Shown here in pieces: positions 7,508 to 16,187 of a DNA stretch of 64,000 nucleotides. The notes below the pieces were generated by a model. That model did no database searches, was not told the origin of the DNA, and saw only the letters and a program-made list of their open reading frames with translations. Both the position numbers and the translations under genes were made by a program. The stretch's first letter is position 1, and each line of letters begins with the position of its first letter. Origin of the DNA: Streptomyces stelliscabiei (GTDB lineage Bacteria; Actinomycetota; Actinomycetes; Streptomycetales; Streptomycetaceae); NCBI RefSeq assembly GCF_014873495.1, contig NZ_JADBGF010000001.1, positions 8,246,001 to 8,310,000 of the forward strand, in the 5' to 3' direction.

Positions 7508-8778
7508 CAGTTGGTCCTCCAGACCGCGAGCCGCCAGCGTGACAGCCAGCCCCACAGCACACCCGCCAGGAACCCGGCGAGCACCAGCACACCGAGCAGC
7601 CACCAGCCGCGGCCGAGGCCGAAGGAGGCCACATCGCCCGCCCGGTCGGGGCCTTCGACGACGTCGACGGTGATTTCGAGCGGCAGACCGGGCGTGGTCT
7701 TCACACCGGCCGCCGGCGAGTAGGCGTGGGTCACCTGCAGACACACGGTCTCGGCGCCGTCCGTGGCGTCGTCCGCGTCCTCGGCCTCCGCCTTCGGGTA
7801 GCGCAGCCCGGTCGAGATGACGTCCGTACGGCCGTTCCCGGCCGACTCACCGCGCACGATCTCGCGGTTCTTGGTGGTCACCGCGCGCAGCAGCACCCCG
7901 TAGTCCGGGTTGACGTCACGGTCGGCCGCGACGCTCACCGAGGCGCGCAGCTCCTGGCCGGGCTTCACGTCCACCCGGTACCAGCGCTGCCGGCCGAACT
8001 CCTCACGGTCGGTGTACAGCCCCGACGTGAGCGTCGGCGCCTTCGCGCACGCCTCGGCGCCCTCGACGGCCTTCGGCACGACCACCGGGTCGGCGGCGCG
8101 GTCGACCAACTGATTGACGCGGTCGGTGAGTTCGTCACCGTGCTCGATCGAGGTGTACGTGCCGCCGGTCGCCTCCGCGATACAGCTCAGCTGGAGCCGC
8201 ATCTTGGCGTTCGGGACCAGGCCGAGCGTGTCGATGGTCAGGCCGATGCCCTTCGCCGCGATCTCCCGGGCCACCTCGCACGGGTCGAGCGGGGCGCAGG
8301 TGTCCTCGCCGTCGCTGATCAGCACGATGCGCTTGGTGCCCTCGCCGCCCTCCAGGTCGTCGGCCGCCTTCAGCAGCGCCGGGCCGATCGGGGTCCAGCC
8401 GGTCGGGGCGAGCGTCGCCACCGCCGTCTTCGCCTCGGTACGGTCCAGCGGCCCCACCGGATAGAGCTGCGCGGTGTCCTTGCAGCCCGTCTTCCGGTCG
8501 TCCCCCGGGTAGTTGGCGCCCAGGGTGCGGATGCCGAGCTGGACCTCCTCGGGCGTGGCGTCCAGTACCTCGTTGAACGCCTGCTTCGCCGCGGACATGC
8601 GGGACTGGCCGTCGATGTCCTTGGCCCGCATCGAACCGCTGACGTCCAGCAGGAGGTTGACCTTGGGCGCGGTGGCCGAGATCTCGTCGGCGACTGCCGT
8701 GGAAGGGACCGCGATCCCGGCCGTCAGGACGGCGAGCAGGACGAACGCCCCTGTCGCCAGCCTTTGTCTTGTGATCAT
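7507..8778 (-). CDS. Secreted, membrane-anchored von Willebrand factor A domain protein
   Basis: 423 residues. A signal peptide (about residues 1-30, ending AVADE) is followed by a VWA domain with an intact MIDAS: LLLDVSGSM (DxSxS-like), a Thr in GWTPIGPALL, and LISDGEDTC for the distal Asp. After about residue 240 comes a second region with paired Cys, and then one C-terminal membrane helix (WWLLGVLVLAGFLAGVLWGW) with a basic tail. VWA domains bind proteins through a divalent metal. Topology places the domain outside the cell. It overlaps the next gene by one base, so the pair probably forms a surface complex; the ligand is unknown. Confidence 0.88.
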   Translation of the reverse strand: MITRQRLATGAFVLLAVLTAGIAVPSTAVADEISATAPKVNLLLDVSGSMRAKDIDGQSRMSAAKQAFNEVLDATPEEVQLGIRTLGANYPGDDRKTGCKDTAQLYPVGPLDRTEAKTAVATLAPTGWTPIGPALLKAADDLEGGEGTKRIVLISDGEDTCAPLDPCEVAREIAAKGIGLTIDTLGLVPNAKMRLQLSCIAEATGGTYTSIEHGDELTDRVNQLVDRAADPVVVPKAVEGAEACAKAPTLTSGLYTDREEFGRQRWYRVDVKPGQELRASVSVAADRDVNPDYGVLLRAVTTKNREIVRGESAGNGRTDVISTGLRYPKAEAEDADDATDGAETVCLQVTHAYSPAAGVKTTPGLPLEITVDVVEGPDRAGDVASFGLGRGWWLLGVLVLAGFLAGVLWGWLSRWRLAVWRTN

Positions 8779-8887
8779 CGGCGGATCCTATTGATCCGGA
8801 GGGCCACGCTTCAAAACGAGACCGCCTGTTGACGATCCGTTCACCGGGCGGACGGCACGCGAGCACGGCCCCTTTCGGCCCCGCCGC

Positions 8888-10399
8888 TCACCTCAGCGGA
8901 CTCGGCATCTCGGCCCAGATGTCGCCGGGCCGCTCCGGCGAAAGGCGCATCAGCGTCAACGCCTTCGTCGGTACGGGCCCCTCCAGCAACGTGCGCAGAT
9001 CGGGCGTGCGCGGCAGATCCCGTACGGCGGCGGACAGCGCCTCGCGCAGCACGGGCGTCGAACCGGCCGTCGCGCCCAGCGTGCCCGTGATCAGGGCGCC
9101 GAACAGCTTGCGGCGCAGTGTGGCCTCGTCGTCCGTGATGATGCGGCCGGTCATGGCCGGGGCGGGGATGCCGTGCCGGGCGAGGCGGGCGGGGCTGACC
9201 CGGATGTCCGCGAGGTCCCGGTAGACGAGCCGGCGGGGGGCACCCGAGGGGGACAGGACCACCAGGAGGTTCTGGCCGTGCGCCTCCAGGGCCACGCCCA
9301 GGTCGAGGAGCCGGAGGGAGACCGTGAGGGCGAGACGGGCGAAGTCCGCCAGCCAGGACGGCGACCGGGGCAGCCCGGTCGCCGCGAGCGCGGCCACCGG
9401 CAGGACCCGCTCGCCGGTCGCCGTGTCCGCGTACGTCTCCGGCGATTCCCGCAGCACGGCCGCGAGATCGGGTGAACCGGCGGTGACCGCGCCGAGGGTG
9501 CGCGTGACGTGCAGCAGTCCCTCGGTGCGGGCGGCGACCTCCGTCATGAAGTCCGACACGATCGCGGACGTCTCGATCGAGTAGACCGAGATGTCCCGGA
9601 CGGACGAGGTCAGCCGGGCGCTCAGCGCGGTCTTGACGTGCGGGCCGCCGTCCGCGAGGGCGAGGGTGCGCAGGGACATCAGCGGATGCGCCTCGATCAC
9701 CTCACCCGGCATCCCCGGCGGGCACTTGAGCACATGGGCCGCCTGCCACGGATGCACCGGAACCAGCACCCGCCCACCGTCCCGGAACTCGGCCGGCCAC
9801 TCCCCGACGACCAGCGCGTCCTCCACCGGGGCCAGCCCCAGCCGTACGACCTGCCGGTGCTCGGGCCCGTAGGAGAGCTGGTCGCCGGCCGAGAACCCGG
9901 GCCGGGAACGGCAGTTGGGATGGAAGGGGTGGCCGTCGACGATCCGCTGCTCCCACTCCCAACTGGTGACCGGGTCGGCGACGGACTCCGCCCGGTCGGC
10001 GCGGGACAGCGCCAACGAGGCCACGCTGTGGTCGAGTTCGACCGCGAAGGCCGCGCTGTGCGGCACCGCCAGGGCGGTCATGAGCCGCGCGGGACGGTCG
10101 TAGCACCGCTCGTCGAGCCACACCTCCGCGGTGTGCGCGGCCGTGCCGTACGGGTCCACGGCCGGGCCGTGCAGCCGGCGGCCGTCGGCCAGGTGGAGCG
10201 TGACCCCGTCGCCCCCGGCCGCGTCCCGGCGTACCACCCACGGCAGCGGCTCGTGCACGAGGCCGCGCCACAGCCGGGACAGCACCGCCGCCCGGGCGCC
10301 GGGCAGGGCGGCGGTGTACGGCAGCGTCAGATCGGGGCGTACGGCGCCCAATTCGGCGCCCAGCGCCGCCTCGGCGTCGGACAACGGGTGACGGTCCAC
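8888..10399 (-). CDS. IucA/IucC-family (NIS) siderophore synthetase
   Basis: 503 residues from the GTG at 10399, preceded by GAGGAG 7 nt upstream. NIS synthetases couple a carboxylic acid to an amine or alcohol through an acyl-adenylate. Motifs seen are GHPFHPNCRSRPGFS (the ATP-binding HPxHPxxK-like loop), VLVPVHPWQAAHV, TALSARLTSSVRDISVYS (the K-SxxRxI region), LEAHGQNLLVVL with the conserved E-x-H-x-Q-N, and YRDLADIRV. The set is complete enough for activity. It is divergent from a second NIS synthetase (10661-12448) with about 260 bp between them. No hydroxylase, decarboxylase or transporter lies next to the pair. Confidence 0.92.
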   Translation of the reverse strand: MDRHPLSDAEAALGAELGAVRPDLTLPYTAALPGARAAVLSRLWRGLVHEPLPWVVRRDAAGGDGVTLHLADGRRLHGPAVDPYGTAAHTAEVWLDERCYDRPARLMTALAVPHSAAFAVELDHSVASLALSRADRAESVADPVTSWEWEQRIVDGHPFHPNCRSRPGFSAGDQLSYGPEHRQVVRLGLAPVEDALVVGEWPAEFRDGGRVLVPVHPWQAAHVLKCPPGMPGEVIEAHPLMSLRTLALADGGPHVKTALSARLTSSVRDISVYSIETSAIVSDFMTEVAARTEGLLHVTRTLGAVTAGSPDLAAVLRESPETYADTATGERVLPVAALAATGLPRSPSWLADFARLALTVSLRLLDLGVALEAHGQNLLVVLSPSGAPRRLVYRDLADIRVSPARLARHGIPAPAMTGRIITDDEATLRRKLFGALITGTLGATAGSTPVLREALSAAVRDLPRTPDLRTLLEGPVPTKALTLMRLSPERPGDIWAEMPSPLR

Positions 10400-10660
10400 G
10401 GACGGGCTCCTCGGTGAGGGACGGGCACGGAACCCGCATCGGCATCGACATAGGCGTACGACCACTGCCCGCCCGCCTCCGCCGCGACGCCGGACGGCAG
10501 CGCGGCGCAGCCCCACGTGGACGCTTCGCGACGCCGACGCGCACGGCCCGCCCCCGGACGGGACGGCCCGCGGCAGTCTCCCGCCGGAACCGCACCCGGC
10601 AGCGTCGCGAGGCTGCGCGACGGGCAGACATACTGATCACGAGTGCACCGTAAGGAACGA
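10400..10660. promoter_or_regulatory. Divergent promoter region of the two NIS synthetases
   Basis: 261 bp separate the divergent starts. I looked for a DmdR/IdeR iron box (TTAGGTTAGGCTAACCTAA-like) and saw no convincing match. The AAGGAA at 10651-10656 serves the plus-strand gene and GAGGAG near 10407 the minus-strand gene. Confidence 0.5.
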
Positions 10661-12448
10661 ATGGACCCCGTGGACACCGACCCGCCTCGTGGCACCCCCG
10701 GCCCGCCCGGCGTCACCCCCGATTCGCCCGACGTCACCCCCGATCCGTCCGCCGCCGCCCCCGATCCGTCCGGCGGCGGTACATGTCCGGTTCGCGGAGG
10801 CGACGTCCCGCCCGGCGGCGGGAGCGGCCCGGCGGGTCGCGACGCGGGTGTCCTGTCCCGTGATGGTGTCGGCCGGGCTCACGGCGGCGGCGTCCCGTCC
10901 GGGGACGACCCCGATGACGCCCTCGGTCTCGCCGCCGACGCCCATGCCGCCGCTCCGCTGCTCAACTGTCTTCTGCGGGAAGCGGCGGAGCCCGTCGCGT
11001 CGTCGGGTGGGGTCATGGTGCATCGTCTCCGGGCCGGGGGGCGGCTTCTGCGGGTGCGCGGTACCCGGCGCCCCACGCACCCCGAGGTGCGCTCGGCGGG
11101 TGCCTGGCAGGCGCTCGACCACACCGAACTCGTCGACCTCACCGCCGGGGAACTCCGCGCCCTCACCGGTCTGTCCAACTCCGAACTGCCCGCCGAGATG
11201 CTCGACAGCCGCGAGGCGGTGGCCGCTCTCCTCGCCGCGCGCGCCCGCACACCGGCGCCCGAGGACCCGTACCGGCGCTCCGAGCAGTCCCTGATCACCG
11301 GTCACCCGTTCCACCCCGCCCCCAAGGCCCGCGGCGGCGGCCCGGTCACCGGCTGGCTGCCCTACGCGCCCGAGGTGTACGCCGCGTTCCCACTGGTCCT
11401 CCTCGGGGTCCGTGCGGACACGGTGGTCGAGGAGGGGGACACCAGCGCCCTCGACGCGCTGGGCACGGCCCCGCCCGGCTACCGGCTCCTTCCGGCCCAT
11501 CCCTGGCAACTGGACCTTTTGGGCGGTGAGTTGACCGACGCCTTCGCCGACGGCCGCCTCGTCCGACTGGGCCGGACGGACGCCGAGGCGTGGCCGACGG
11601 CGGCGATCCGCACGCTGTACGTGCCCGAGGCACCGCCCGCATCCGGGCCGGTCGCCCCCGACCTCTTTCTCAAGTTCAGCCTGGACGTGCGGATCACCAA
11701 CGACATCCGCCGCCTGTGGCGCCACGATCTGCTCAGGCTGCGCCGGACCGACCGTGCGGTCACCGAGGCCTTCGGCGGGGCGCCCGGCGCCTGGCTGAGC
11801 GACCGCGGCTACCGCACCGCCGACTTCGCCTTCGAGGAGCTGGCGGTCCTGGTCCGGGACGGCCTGCGCGGCCATGTGCCCCCCGGCACGACCCCTTTCC
11901 TCGCCGCCGCCCTCACCGAGGACGCCGACGCCTTCCCGGACAACCCGCTGGCCCGTGCCGCCGACCCCGGCGCCTGGTGGGAGGCGTATCTGCGCGCGGT
12001 CGTCCCCCCGGCCCTCGCCGCCTTCCACGACCACGGTGTCGTCCTGGAGGCCCACCTGCAGAACACCCTCATCGCCTGCGACTCCTCGGGAACGGCCGTG
12101 CGGGCCCTGTACCGGGACGCCGAGGGCGTGAAGCTCCTCCCGGACGTGACACGCGAGGCGGGCTGGGAGCGGCTGGTCTACTGCCTCTTCGTCAACAACC
12201 TCCTGGAGATCGCCGCGGCCCTGGTCGAACACCACCCCGGGATCGACCCCTGGCCCGCCGTGCGGAGGCAGTTGGCGCGCCACGACGACGTGCCCGAGGC
12301 CGTCGGCCTCCTCGACGCGCCCACGCTGCCGGGCAAGACGAACCTGCTGCTGAGGTGGACCGGCGCGGACGGCGCGGACGCGCGCTACCTGCCGCTGCCC
12401 AACCCGGTCAGGCGGACGCCCGGCCGAGCGGGGCGACCGTCCGTCTGA
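10661..12448 (+). CDS. IucA/IucC-family (NIS) siderophore synthetase, with disordered N-terminal extension
   Basis: 595 residues from the ATG at 10661, which has AAGGAA 5 nt upstream; a GTG at 10643 is possible but has no better site. Residues 1 to about 85 are a Pro/Gly/Asp-rich low-complexity region with repeated PDxTPDPS-like blocks, not part of the NIS fold. The catalytic region carries ITGHPFHPAPKARGG, RLLPAHPWQLDLL, KFSLDVRITNDIRRL, VLEAHLQNTLIA and YRDAEGVKLL, all expected for acyl-adenylate formation. It is paired with the divergent NIS gene. The two may act in sequence on one scaffold acid such as citrate, which is inference. Confidence 0.9.
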   Translation: MDPVDTDPPRGTPGPPGVTPDSPDVTPDPSAAAPDPSGGGTCPVRGGDVPPGGGSGPAGRDAGVLSRDGVGRAHGGGVPSGDDPDDALGLAADAHAAAPLLNCLLREAAEPVASSGGVMVHRLRAGGRLLRVRGTRRPTHPEVRSAGAWQALDHTELVDLTAGELRALTGLSNSELPAEMLDSREAVAALLAARARTPAPEDPYRRSEQSLITGHPFHPAPKARGGGPVTGWLPYAPEVYAAFPLVLLGVRADTVVEEGDTSALDALGTAPPGYRLLPAHPWQLDLLGGELTDAFADGRLVRLGRTDAEAWPTAAIRTLYVPEAPPASGPVAPDLFLKFSLDVRITNDIRRLWRHDLLRLRRTDRAVTEAFGGAPGAWLSDRGYRTADFAFEELAVLVRDGLRGHVPPGTTPFLAAALTEDADAFPDNPLARAADPGAWWEAYLRAVVPPALAAFHDHGVVLEAHLQNTLIACDSSGTAVRALYRDAEGVKLLPDVTREAGWERLVYCLFVNNLLEIAAALVEHHPGIDPWPAVRRQLARHDDVPEAVGLLDAPTLPGKTNLLLRWTGADGADARYLPLPNPVRRTPGRAGRPSV

Positions 12449-12479
12449 ACGCCCGCCCACCCGATCCGCGGTGACGGGT

Positions 12480-12572
12480 GTGCTGCGCGCGGTGACTGCT
12501 GTGCGATGGACCCCGCTCCGCGAGGGCGGCTCCGTGCGCGGGGTCGTCGAGTCCGACGACCTGGGGACGTAT
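12480..12572 (+). pseudogene. 5' fragment of a HipA-type kinase gene
   Basis: The 31 codons VLRAVTAVRW...DDLGTYG align with the start of the intact HipA-type kinase at 21019 (VLREVKATRYVEPLRAGGSV...ADDLGTYVVKF). There is one codon of gap and about 60 percent identity. After DLGTY the similarity stops and the frame runs into unrelated sequence. Nineteen bases are identical in the two copies (12553-12571 and 21095-21113). This is a remnant of a paralogue, or the left junction of an insertion. Confidence 0.65.
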
Positions 12573-12632
12573 GGCCGCGAGCCGTGCTGTGCGCGGGCTG
12601 CGGAGTGGCGCAGCCCTACGCCGTGCTGCCGG

Positions 12633-12845
12633 TCAACGCCCGGCGACGTCCCGTGTCGACGCGGGCTCGACGTGGACGGGTTCAGGGGGCCGGGCAGGGG
12701 CCCCCGGGGCGAGCGGAGCCTCCATGGGGGCTTCGGCAGCCTGGACCGGTGGCGTCGGCAGGATGCGGTCCTCCCACCAGGAAAGGGCCATCACGGCGGC
12801 AAGCAGCACGAAGGGGGTCGAAGCGGGAAGGATCAGCGCGTACAT
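12633..12845 (-). CDS. Small single-pass membrane protein
   Basis: 70 residues from the ATG at 12845 (upstream AGGCGG is a weak ribosome binding site). Residues 1-28 (MYALILPASTPFVLLAAVMALSWWEDRIL) form one hydrophobic segment with an outside-facing or N-terminal end, followed by a Pro/Ala-rich tail. A longer reading frame extends upstream to 13058 but that part is Arg/Pro-rich and unlikely to be translated. No family is recognised and the function is unknown. Confidence 0.55.
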   Translation of the reverse strand: MYALILPASTPFVLLAAVMALSWWEDRILPTPPVQAAEAPMEAPLAPGAPARPPEPVHVEPASTRDVAGR

Positions 12846-13223
12846 GTGTACCGCCTGCGGGATATGTGCGACGCGGCGGGCAGCAGCTGATGCCCGCTTG
12901 GAGCACATCGGGGGCGCGCCAGGGTCATACGACGACGGACGCGTGCGGGAGCGACCTCGCTCGTGACGACGCGGGTTCCGGCACCGATGCGCGGAGTGCG
13001 CCCCCTCGGGGCGCCTGGGCGGTGCGACGCTGCCGGGGGCCGGGGCGGCAGTTGGCACGCTAGCCCTTGCGGCGGGTTTCCGACAGGTGCCGAGCGGCCA
13101 TTCACGGAAGGCGGCACGCGTTGACCTCGCACGGTATCCGTGACCCTTGCGCAGGGCTACGCTGTGGGCTGAGGCCCCAGTCCCCGGCGTCGACGCTGTG
13201 TTCCGTTCCTGGGGAGGCCCATC
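12846..13223. other. Intergenic region with no supported gene
   Basis: About 380 bp between the small membrane gene and the next plus-strand gene. It should hold the promoters of both. Apart from a GGGGAGG ribosome binding site at about 13211-13217, I see no clear box or repeat. Confidence 0.4.
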
Positions 13224-13502
13224 GTGTTCGTCGTGCTCTTCGTCCTCATCGCGGTCCTGTTCGGCCTCGGCTTCCTAGAGCCCCTCTGGTGGGTGGCCGC
13301 GGCGGTGATGTTGTTCGTCGCCACCCGCCACGGCCGCGAGCGTGGGGGAGGCTGGATCCATGGCGACGGGTCCGATCTCGGTGACTATCGGGACTACGAG
13401 AACCGCCGGGATCGTCAGGACCGCTGGGACCGCCGCTACAGCCGTCAGCACCGGGCGCGCCGGCGGCGCGAGGACCGTCAGGACCGCGAACGCCGTGGAT
13501 GA
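13224..13502 (+). CDS. Small membrane protein with charged tail
   Basis: 92 residues from the GTG at 13224, with GGGGAGG about 6 nt upstream. Residues 1-35 (FVVLFVLIAVLFGLGFLEPLWWVAAAVMLFVATRH) give one or two hydrophobic segments. The rest is very rich in Arg and Asp (RRDRQDRWDRRYSRQ and similar), a mixed-charge tail that may bind nucleic acid, lipid headgroups or itself. The stop TGA is followed by C, and the same frame stays open for another 132 codons. Confidence 0.72.
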   Translation: MFVVLFVLIAVLFGLGFLEPLWWVAAAVMLFVATRHGRERGGGWIHGDGSDLGDYRDYENRRDRQDRWDRRYSRQHRARRRREDRQDRERRG

Positions 13503-13901
13503 CCAGTCAAGTGGCCCGGTAAGCGGTGGGATCCGCGTGCCGAGGCCCTGTGGAACGCGCCCGCGGCACGGAACGCCGGTGCGGACCGGGCGCGAGCCGC
13601 GTCGTGCGCCGCGGCGACGTCCGGTGCGGGACCGGGGGCGCGACTCACGTTCCTCGCCCCTATCACGAACGCGATCGTCGGGCCGGGCCACCTCAGGGTC
13701 GGCTACGTCAGAGCGCTCGTGAAGCAGGCCCCTTCGATCGGTACCGACGACGTGCTGCCCGCCGGGCAGGAGGAGGAGATCTTCCACCACTACGGACCGG
13801 CCTACAAGCCCCGGCGCGGCCGGAGAACGGCAACTGACACGTCGTTGACCACCTTTGGACGGGATGACTGCGCGATGAGATGCGGACCATGCGCCAGGTG
13901 A
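13503..13901 (+). other. Open frame in phase with the preceding gene, start not found
   Basis: Directly after the TGA at 13500-13502 the same frame stays open for 132 codons with high GC at third positions. It encodes a plausible globular segment (APITNAIVGPGHLRVGYVRALVKQ, then EEEIFHHYGPAYKP). There is no ATG or TTG in it until the very end, and only GTG codons from 13719. It may be a read-through extension, the remains of a gene that lost its start, or chance. Its last 22 bases overlap the ANTAR gene. Confidence 0.3.
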
Positions 13902-14254
13902 ACCCGCCCGGTGCGGAACAACGGTTGCCGAGGACCGTGCCGTCGGCGGCGCACGCGGTCCTGCTGTCCGAGGTCGCCGAACTGCGCGCCGAGAACCAGC
14001 AGTTGGCGCAAGCGATGGAGAGCCGGGAGGTGATCGACCAGGCGCGCGGCATGCTCATGGCCTTGGCACCGTGTTCCCGTGACAGAGCCTGGGACCTGCT
14101 GGTGGACGTGTCGCAGCGCAGCAACACCAAGCTCCGGGACGTGGCCGAGGCTCTGGTCGCCACGACCGAGGACCGGAGCCTTCCGGAACCGGTACGGCGG
14201 GAGCTGCGCGGAGCACTGCGGCGCTTCCACACGGCGGGAACGGCACTTCCGTGA
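13880..14254 (+). CDS. ANTAR-domain protein without sensor domain
   Basis: 124 residues. After a short Pro-rich N-terminus comes a coiled-coil stretch (VAELRAENQQLAQAMESREVIDQARGMLMAL). It leads into the ANTAR three-helix bundle (about residues 50-105) with the conserved AWDLLVDVSQRSNTKLRDVAEALV. ANTAR domains bind two-hairpin RNA motifs and act as antiterminators. Proteins with only coiled-coil plus ANTAR depend on a partner for sensing. Start may be 13880 or 13889 (both ATG). It converges on the GAF-ANTAR gene at 14609. Confidence 0.85.
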   Translation: MRTMRQVNPPGAEQRLPRTVPSAAHAVLLSEVAELRAENQQLAQAMESREVIDQARGMLMALAPCSRDRAWDLLVDVSQRSNTKLRDVAEALVATTEDRSLPEPVRRELRGALRRFHTAGTALP

Positions 14255-14608
14255 CGAACTCCGGGTCGAGCATGTGTCGCGGCGCGTACGGGAACTGCGC
14301 CGCCGGGCACACGACCGTGCGCGGCCGAGCGCAGGCCCGGCGGCCCGTGGCTGAGTCACCGGCTTCCGCTGCGCACGCCTCGGAGGTCCGCCGGAGTGAA
14401 GTCTGGTCAGGAACCCGAGAGGTCCGTTCCCCGCCGCCGTCGGTGCACCGCGGACTTGGGCGATTTCGTCCGCCCGTACCCACGCGATCACCTTCGCGCT
14501 GCGGATGCTCGTCCAGCGAGGCCCGCCCCCGGCCCGCGGTGCCGCTCGGCGTACGACGGGAGGTGGCCTCCTGCGCGCAGCGGCAGCGGGTCTCCGCAAG
14601 GGTACGGG
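14255..14608. other. Intergenic region between convergent ANTAR genes
   Basis: 354 bp separate the convergent ANTAR and GAF-ANTAR genes. I see no supported gene, no long hairpin and no repeat here. The reading frames present look like composition shadows. Confidence 0.4.
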
Positions 14609-15325
14609 TCAGGACCCCAGGCCGATGAGGGGTTCGGAGTCGTCGATGAGGGCGCGGGCCACGTCGGCCAGGCGCCGGTTGTGGGCGCGGGCGTAGCCGC
14701 GCAGCGAGCGGAACGACTGCTCCATGTCGATTCCCTGGCGTTCGGCGAGCTTTCCCTTGGCCTGTTCGATCAGCACCCGGCTGTTCAGCGCTGTCTGCAG
14801 CTGCTCGTTGAGCATCGTGCTGCGCTGAGCGGTGCGTTGTTGCAGCAGGCTGATGGTGGCGACGTCCGCCAGCGCCTGGGCGATGAGGGTGGCGGCCGGG
14901 TCGAAGGGGCCGGGGGCGGCGCGGAAGAGGTTCAGGGCGCCCACGGTCTCCGCCCGCAGGCGCATGGGCAGGGCCTGCACCGCTCCGAAGCCGCTGCGGT
15001 GGGCCGCCGTGACGAAGCGCGGCCAGCGGTCGATCTCCCGGGTCAGGTCGTGGATGACCACCGGTGTGTTGGTGCGGAAGCACTCGAGGCAGGGGCCTTC
15101 GTCGTTCTGCAGCTGGAAGAGTTCCAGCAGGCGCACCTGTTCGTCCGAGGCGGCCATGAGTCGGAGTTTGCCGTCCTGGTCGGCGAGCAGCACCCCGGCG
15201 GCGCTCGCGTCCAGAATGCCGACGCAGCGGTCGGTCAGCAGGCACAGGAAATCGATGAGGTCGAAGTCGGCGACGAGGTTGTCGGCCAGCTCGACGAAGG
15301 TCTTGGCCAGAAGTTGTTGGTCCAT
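14609..15325 (-). CDS. GAF-ANTAR transcription antitermination regulator
   Basis: 238 residues from the ATG at 15325, after GAGGGTG. Residues about 10-165 are a GAF domain (FDLIDFLCLLTDRCVGILDASAAGVLL, then NDEGPCLECFRTNTPVVIHDL and AVQALPMRLRAETVGALNLF). The ANTAR domain follows (QTALNSRVLIEQAKGKLAERQGIDMEQSFRSLRGYARAHNRRLADVARALI). The domain order and length match the EutV-like/GAF-ANTAR regulators common in Streptomyces. The signal sensed by the GAF domain is unknown; a Cys (GPCLEC) lies near the usual ligand pocket. It is 79 nt downstream of a second GAF-ANTAR gene on the same strand. Confidence 0.9.
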   Translation of the reverse strand: MDQQLLAKTFVELADNLVADFDLIDFLCLLTDRCVGILDASAAGVLLADQDGKLRLMAASDEQVRLLELFQLQNDEGPCLECFRTNTPVVIHDLTREIDRWPRFVTAAHRSGFGAVQALPMRLRAETVGALNLFRAAPGPFDPAATLIAQALADVATISLLQQRTAQRSTMLNEQLQTALNSRVLIEQAKGKLAERQGIDMEQSFRSLRGYARAHNRRLADVARALIDDSEPLIGLGS

Positions 15326-15404
15326 GGTGGGCACCCTCGATTGGGACCGGTCCCGGCCCGAAGGGGCGGGAAGGACGGCCTGTTGCTCGGCCGGTAATGC
15401 CAGG

Positions 15405-16187
15405 TCAGGTTTCCTCATCGGACTGCTCCGGCTCCGACTCCGTGCCCGTGGCCGGTGAGAGACGAAGCCGACGGGCCACCACATCCGCGGCCACGTCGGC
15501 GAGCCGGCGTCCCCGCGCGTAGGCGTAGGCGCGGAGCCGGACGAAGGCTTCCTCGATGCCGACTCCGAGCTGGACCGTGATCATCCCGCTGGCCTGGTCG
15601 ATCTCCGCCCGATACGCGCCCAGGTCCTCGAAGCCGCGGCCAGGCATCGGTCCGTCGGTGGGTGCGCCCGTCTCGTCGATCCCTGTATCGAGCAGGAGCA
15701 GTGTCGCGAGGTCGGCGAACGCCATGGCGTCGGCCAGTTCCTCCGCGGCCAGTGCGGTCGGAATGCCGGCGTACAGGTCCAGGACTCCCGGGCTGATCGC
15801 GCCCTTCCGCAAGGGGAGGGAGAACACCGCGCGGGCTCCTGTTCTCAGGGCCGCATCGGTGAACACGGCCCAGCGAAACGGAAGTTCAGCGGTGAGCAGA
15901 TCGGGTGTCAGAACGGCCGAGCCGCTTGCGAAGGCGTCCACGCAGGGCCCCTCGCCGAGCGTGAGCTGGAGCTCCTCCAACTGCTCGCTGATGTCGTCGG
16001 TGCTGCACAGAGGATGGCTCGCAGCGGTCCGTGACATCGCCGACAGCCCTGCACCGCCGACCGGCAGCGCGGCCACGGCCGCGGTGCACACATCCACGAC
16101 ACCGACGCGGGCGCCTCGCCGGACCGCCTGCTCGGCGACCAGCAGCCGTATGCGGTCCGATCGCCTGTCAGGTCCCACCCGGGTCAC
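15405..16187 (-). CDS. GAF-ANTAR regulator, translationally coupled to the gene upstream
   Basis: 260 residues from the GTG at 16187. This start overlaps the stop of the upstream acetyltransferase-like gene (GTGA, 4 nt), so translation is probably coupled. GAF domain about residues 10-165 (VGVVDVCTAAVAAL, EELQLTLGEGPCVDAFASGSAVLTPDL, GARAVFSLPLRKGAISPGVLDLY). ANTAR domain about 185-245 (YRAEIDQASGMITVQLGVGIEEAFVRLRAYAYARGRRLADVAADVV). The C-terminus is an acidic tail. It shares the fold but only modest identity with the neighbouring GAF-ANTAR protein. Confidence 0.9.
   Translation of the reverse strand: MTRVGPDRRSDRIRLLVAEQAVRRGARVGVVDVCTAAVAALPVGGAGLSAMSRTAASHPLCSTDDISEQLEELQLTLGEGPCVDAFASGSAVLTPDLLTAELPFRWAVFTDAALRTGARAVFSLPLRKGAISPGVLDLYAGIPTALAAEELADAMAFADLATLLLLDTGIDETGAPTDGPMPGRGFEDLGAYRAEIDQASGMITVQLGVGIEEAFVRLRAYAYARGRRLADVAADVVARRLRLSPATGTESEPEQSDEET

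Noticed and set aside
10400..10660. Iron-box operator for the NIS synthetases
   Set aside because: No convincing match to the DmdR/IdeR consensus was found between the divergent starts.
12480..12900. A second functional HipA kinase
   Set aside because: Only the first 31 codons are related; ATP-binding Lys and catalytic residues are missing.
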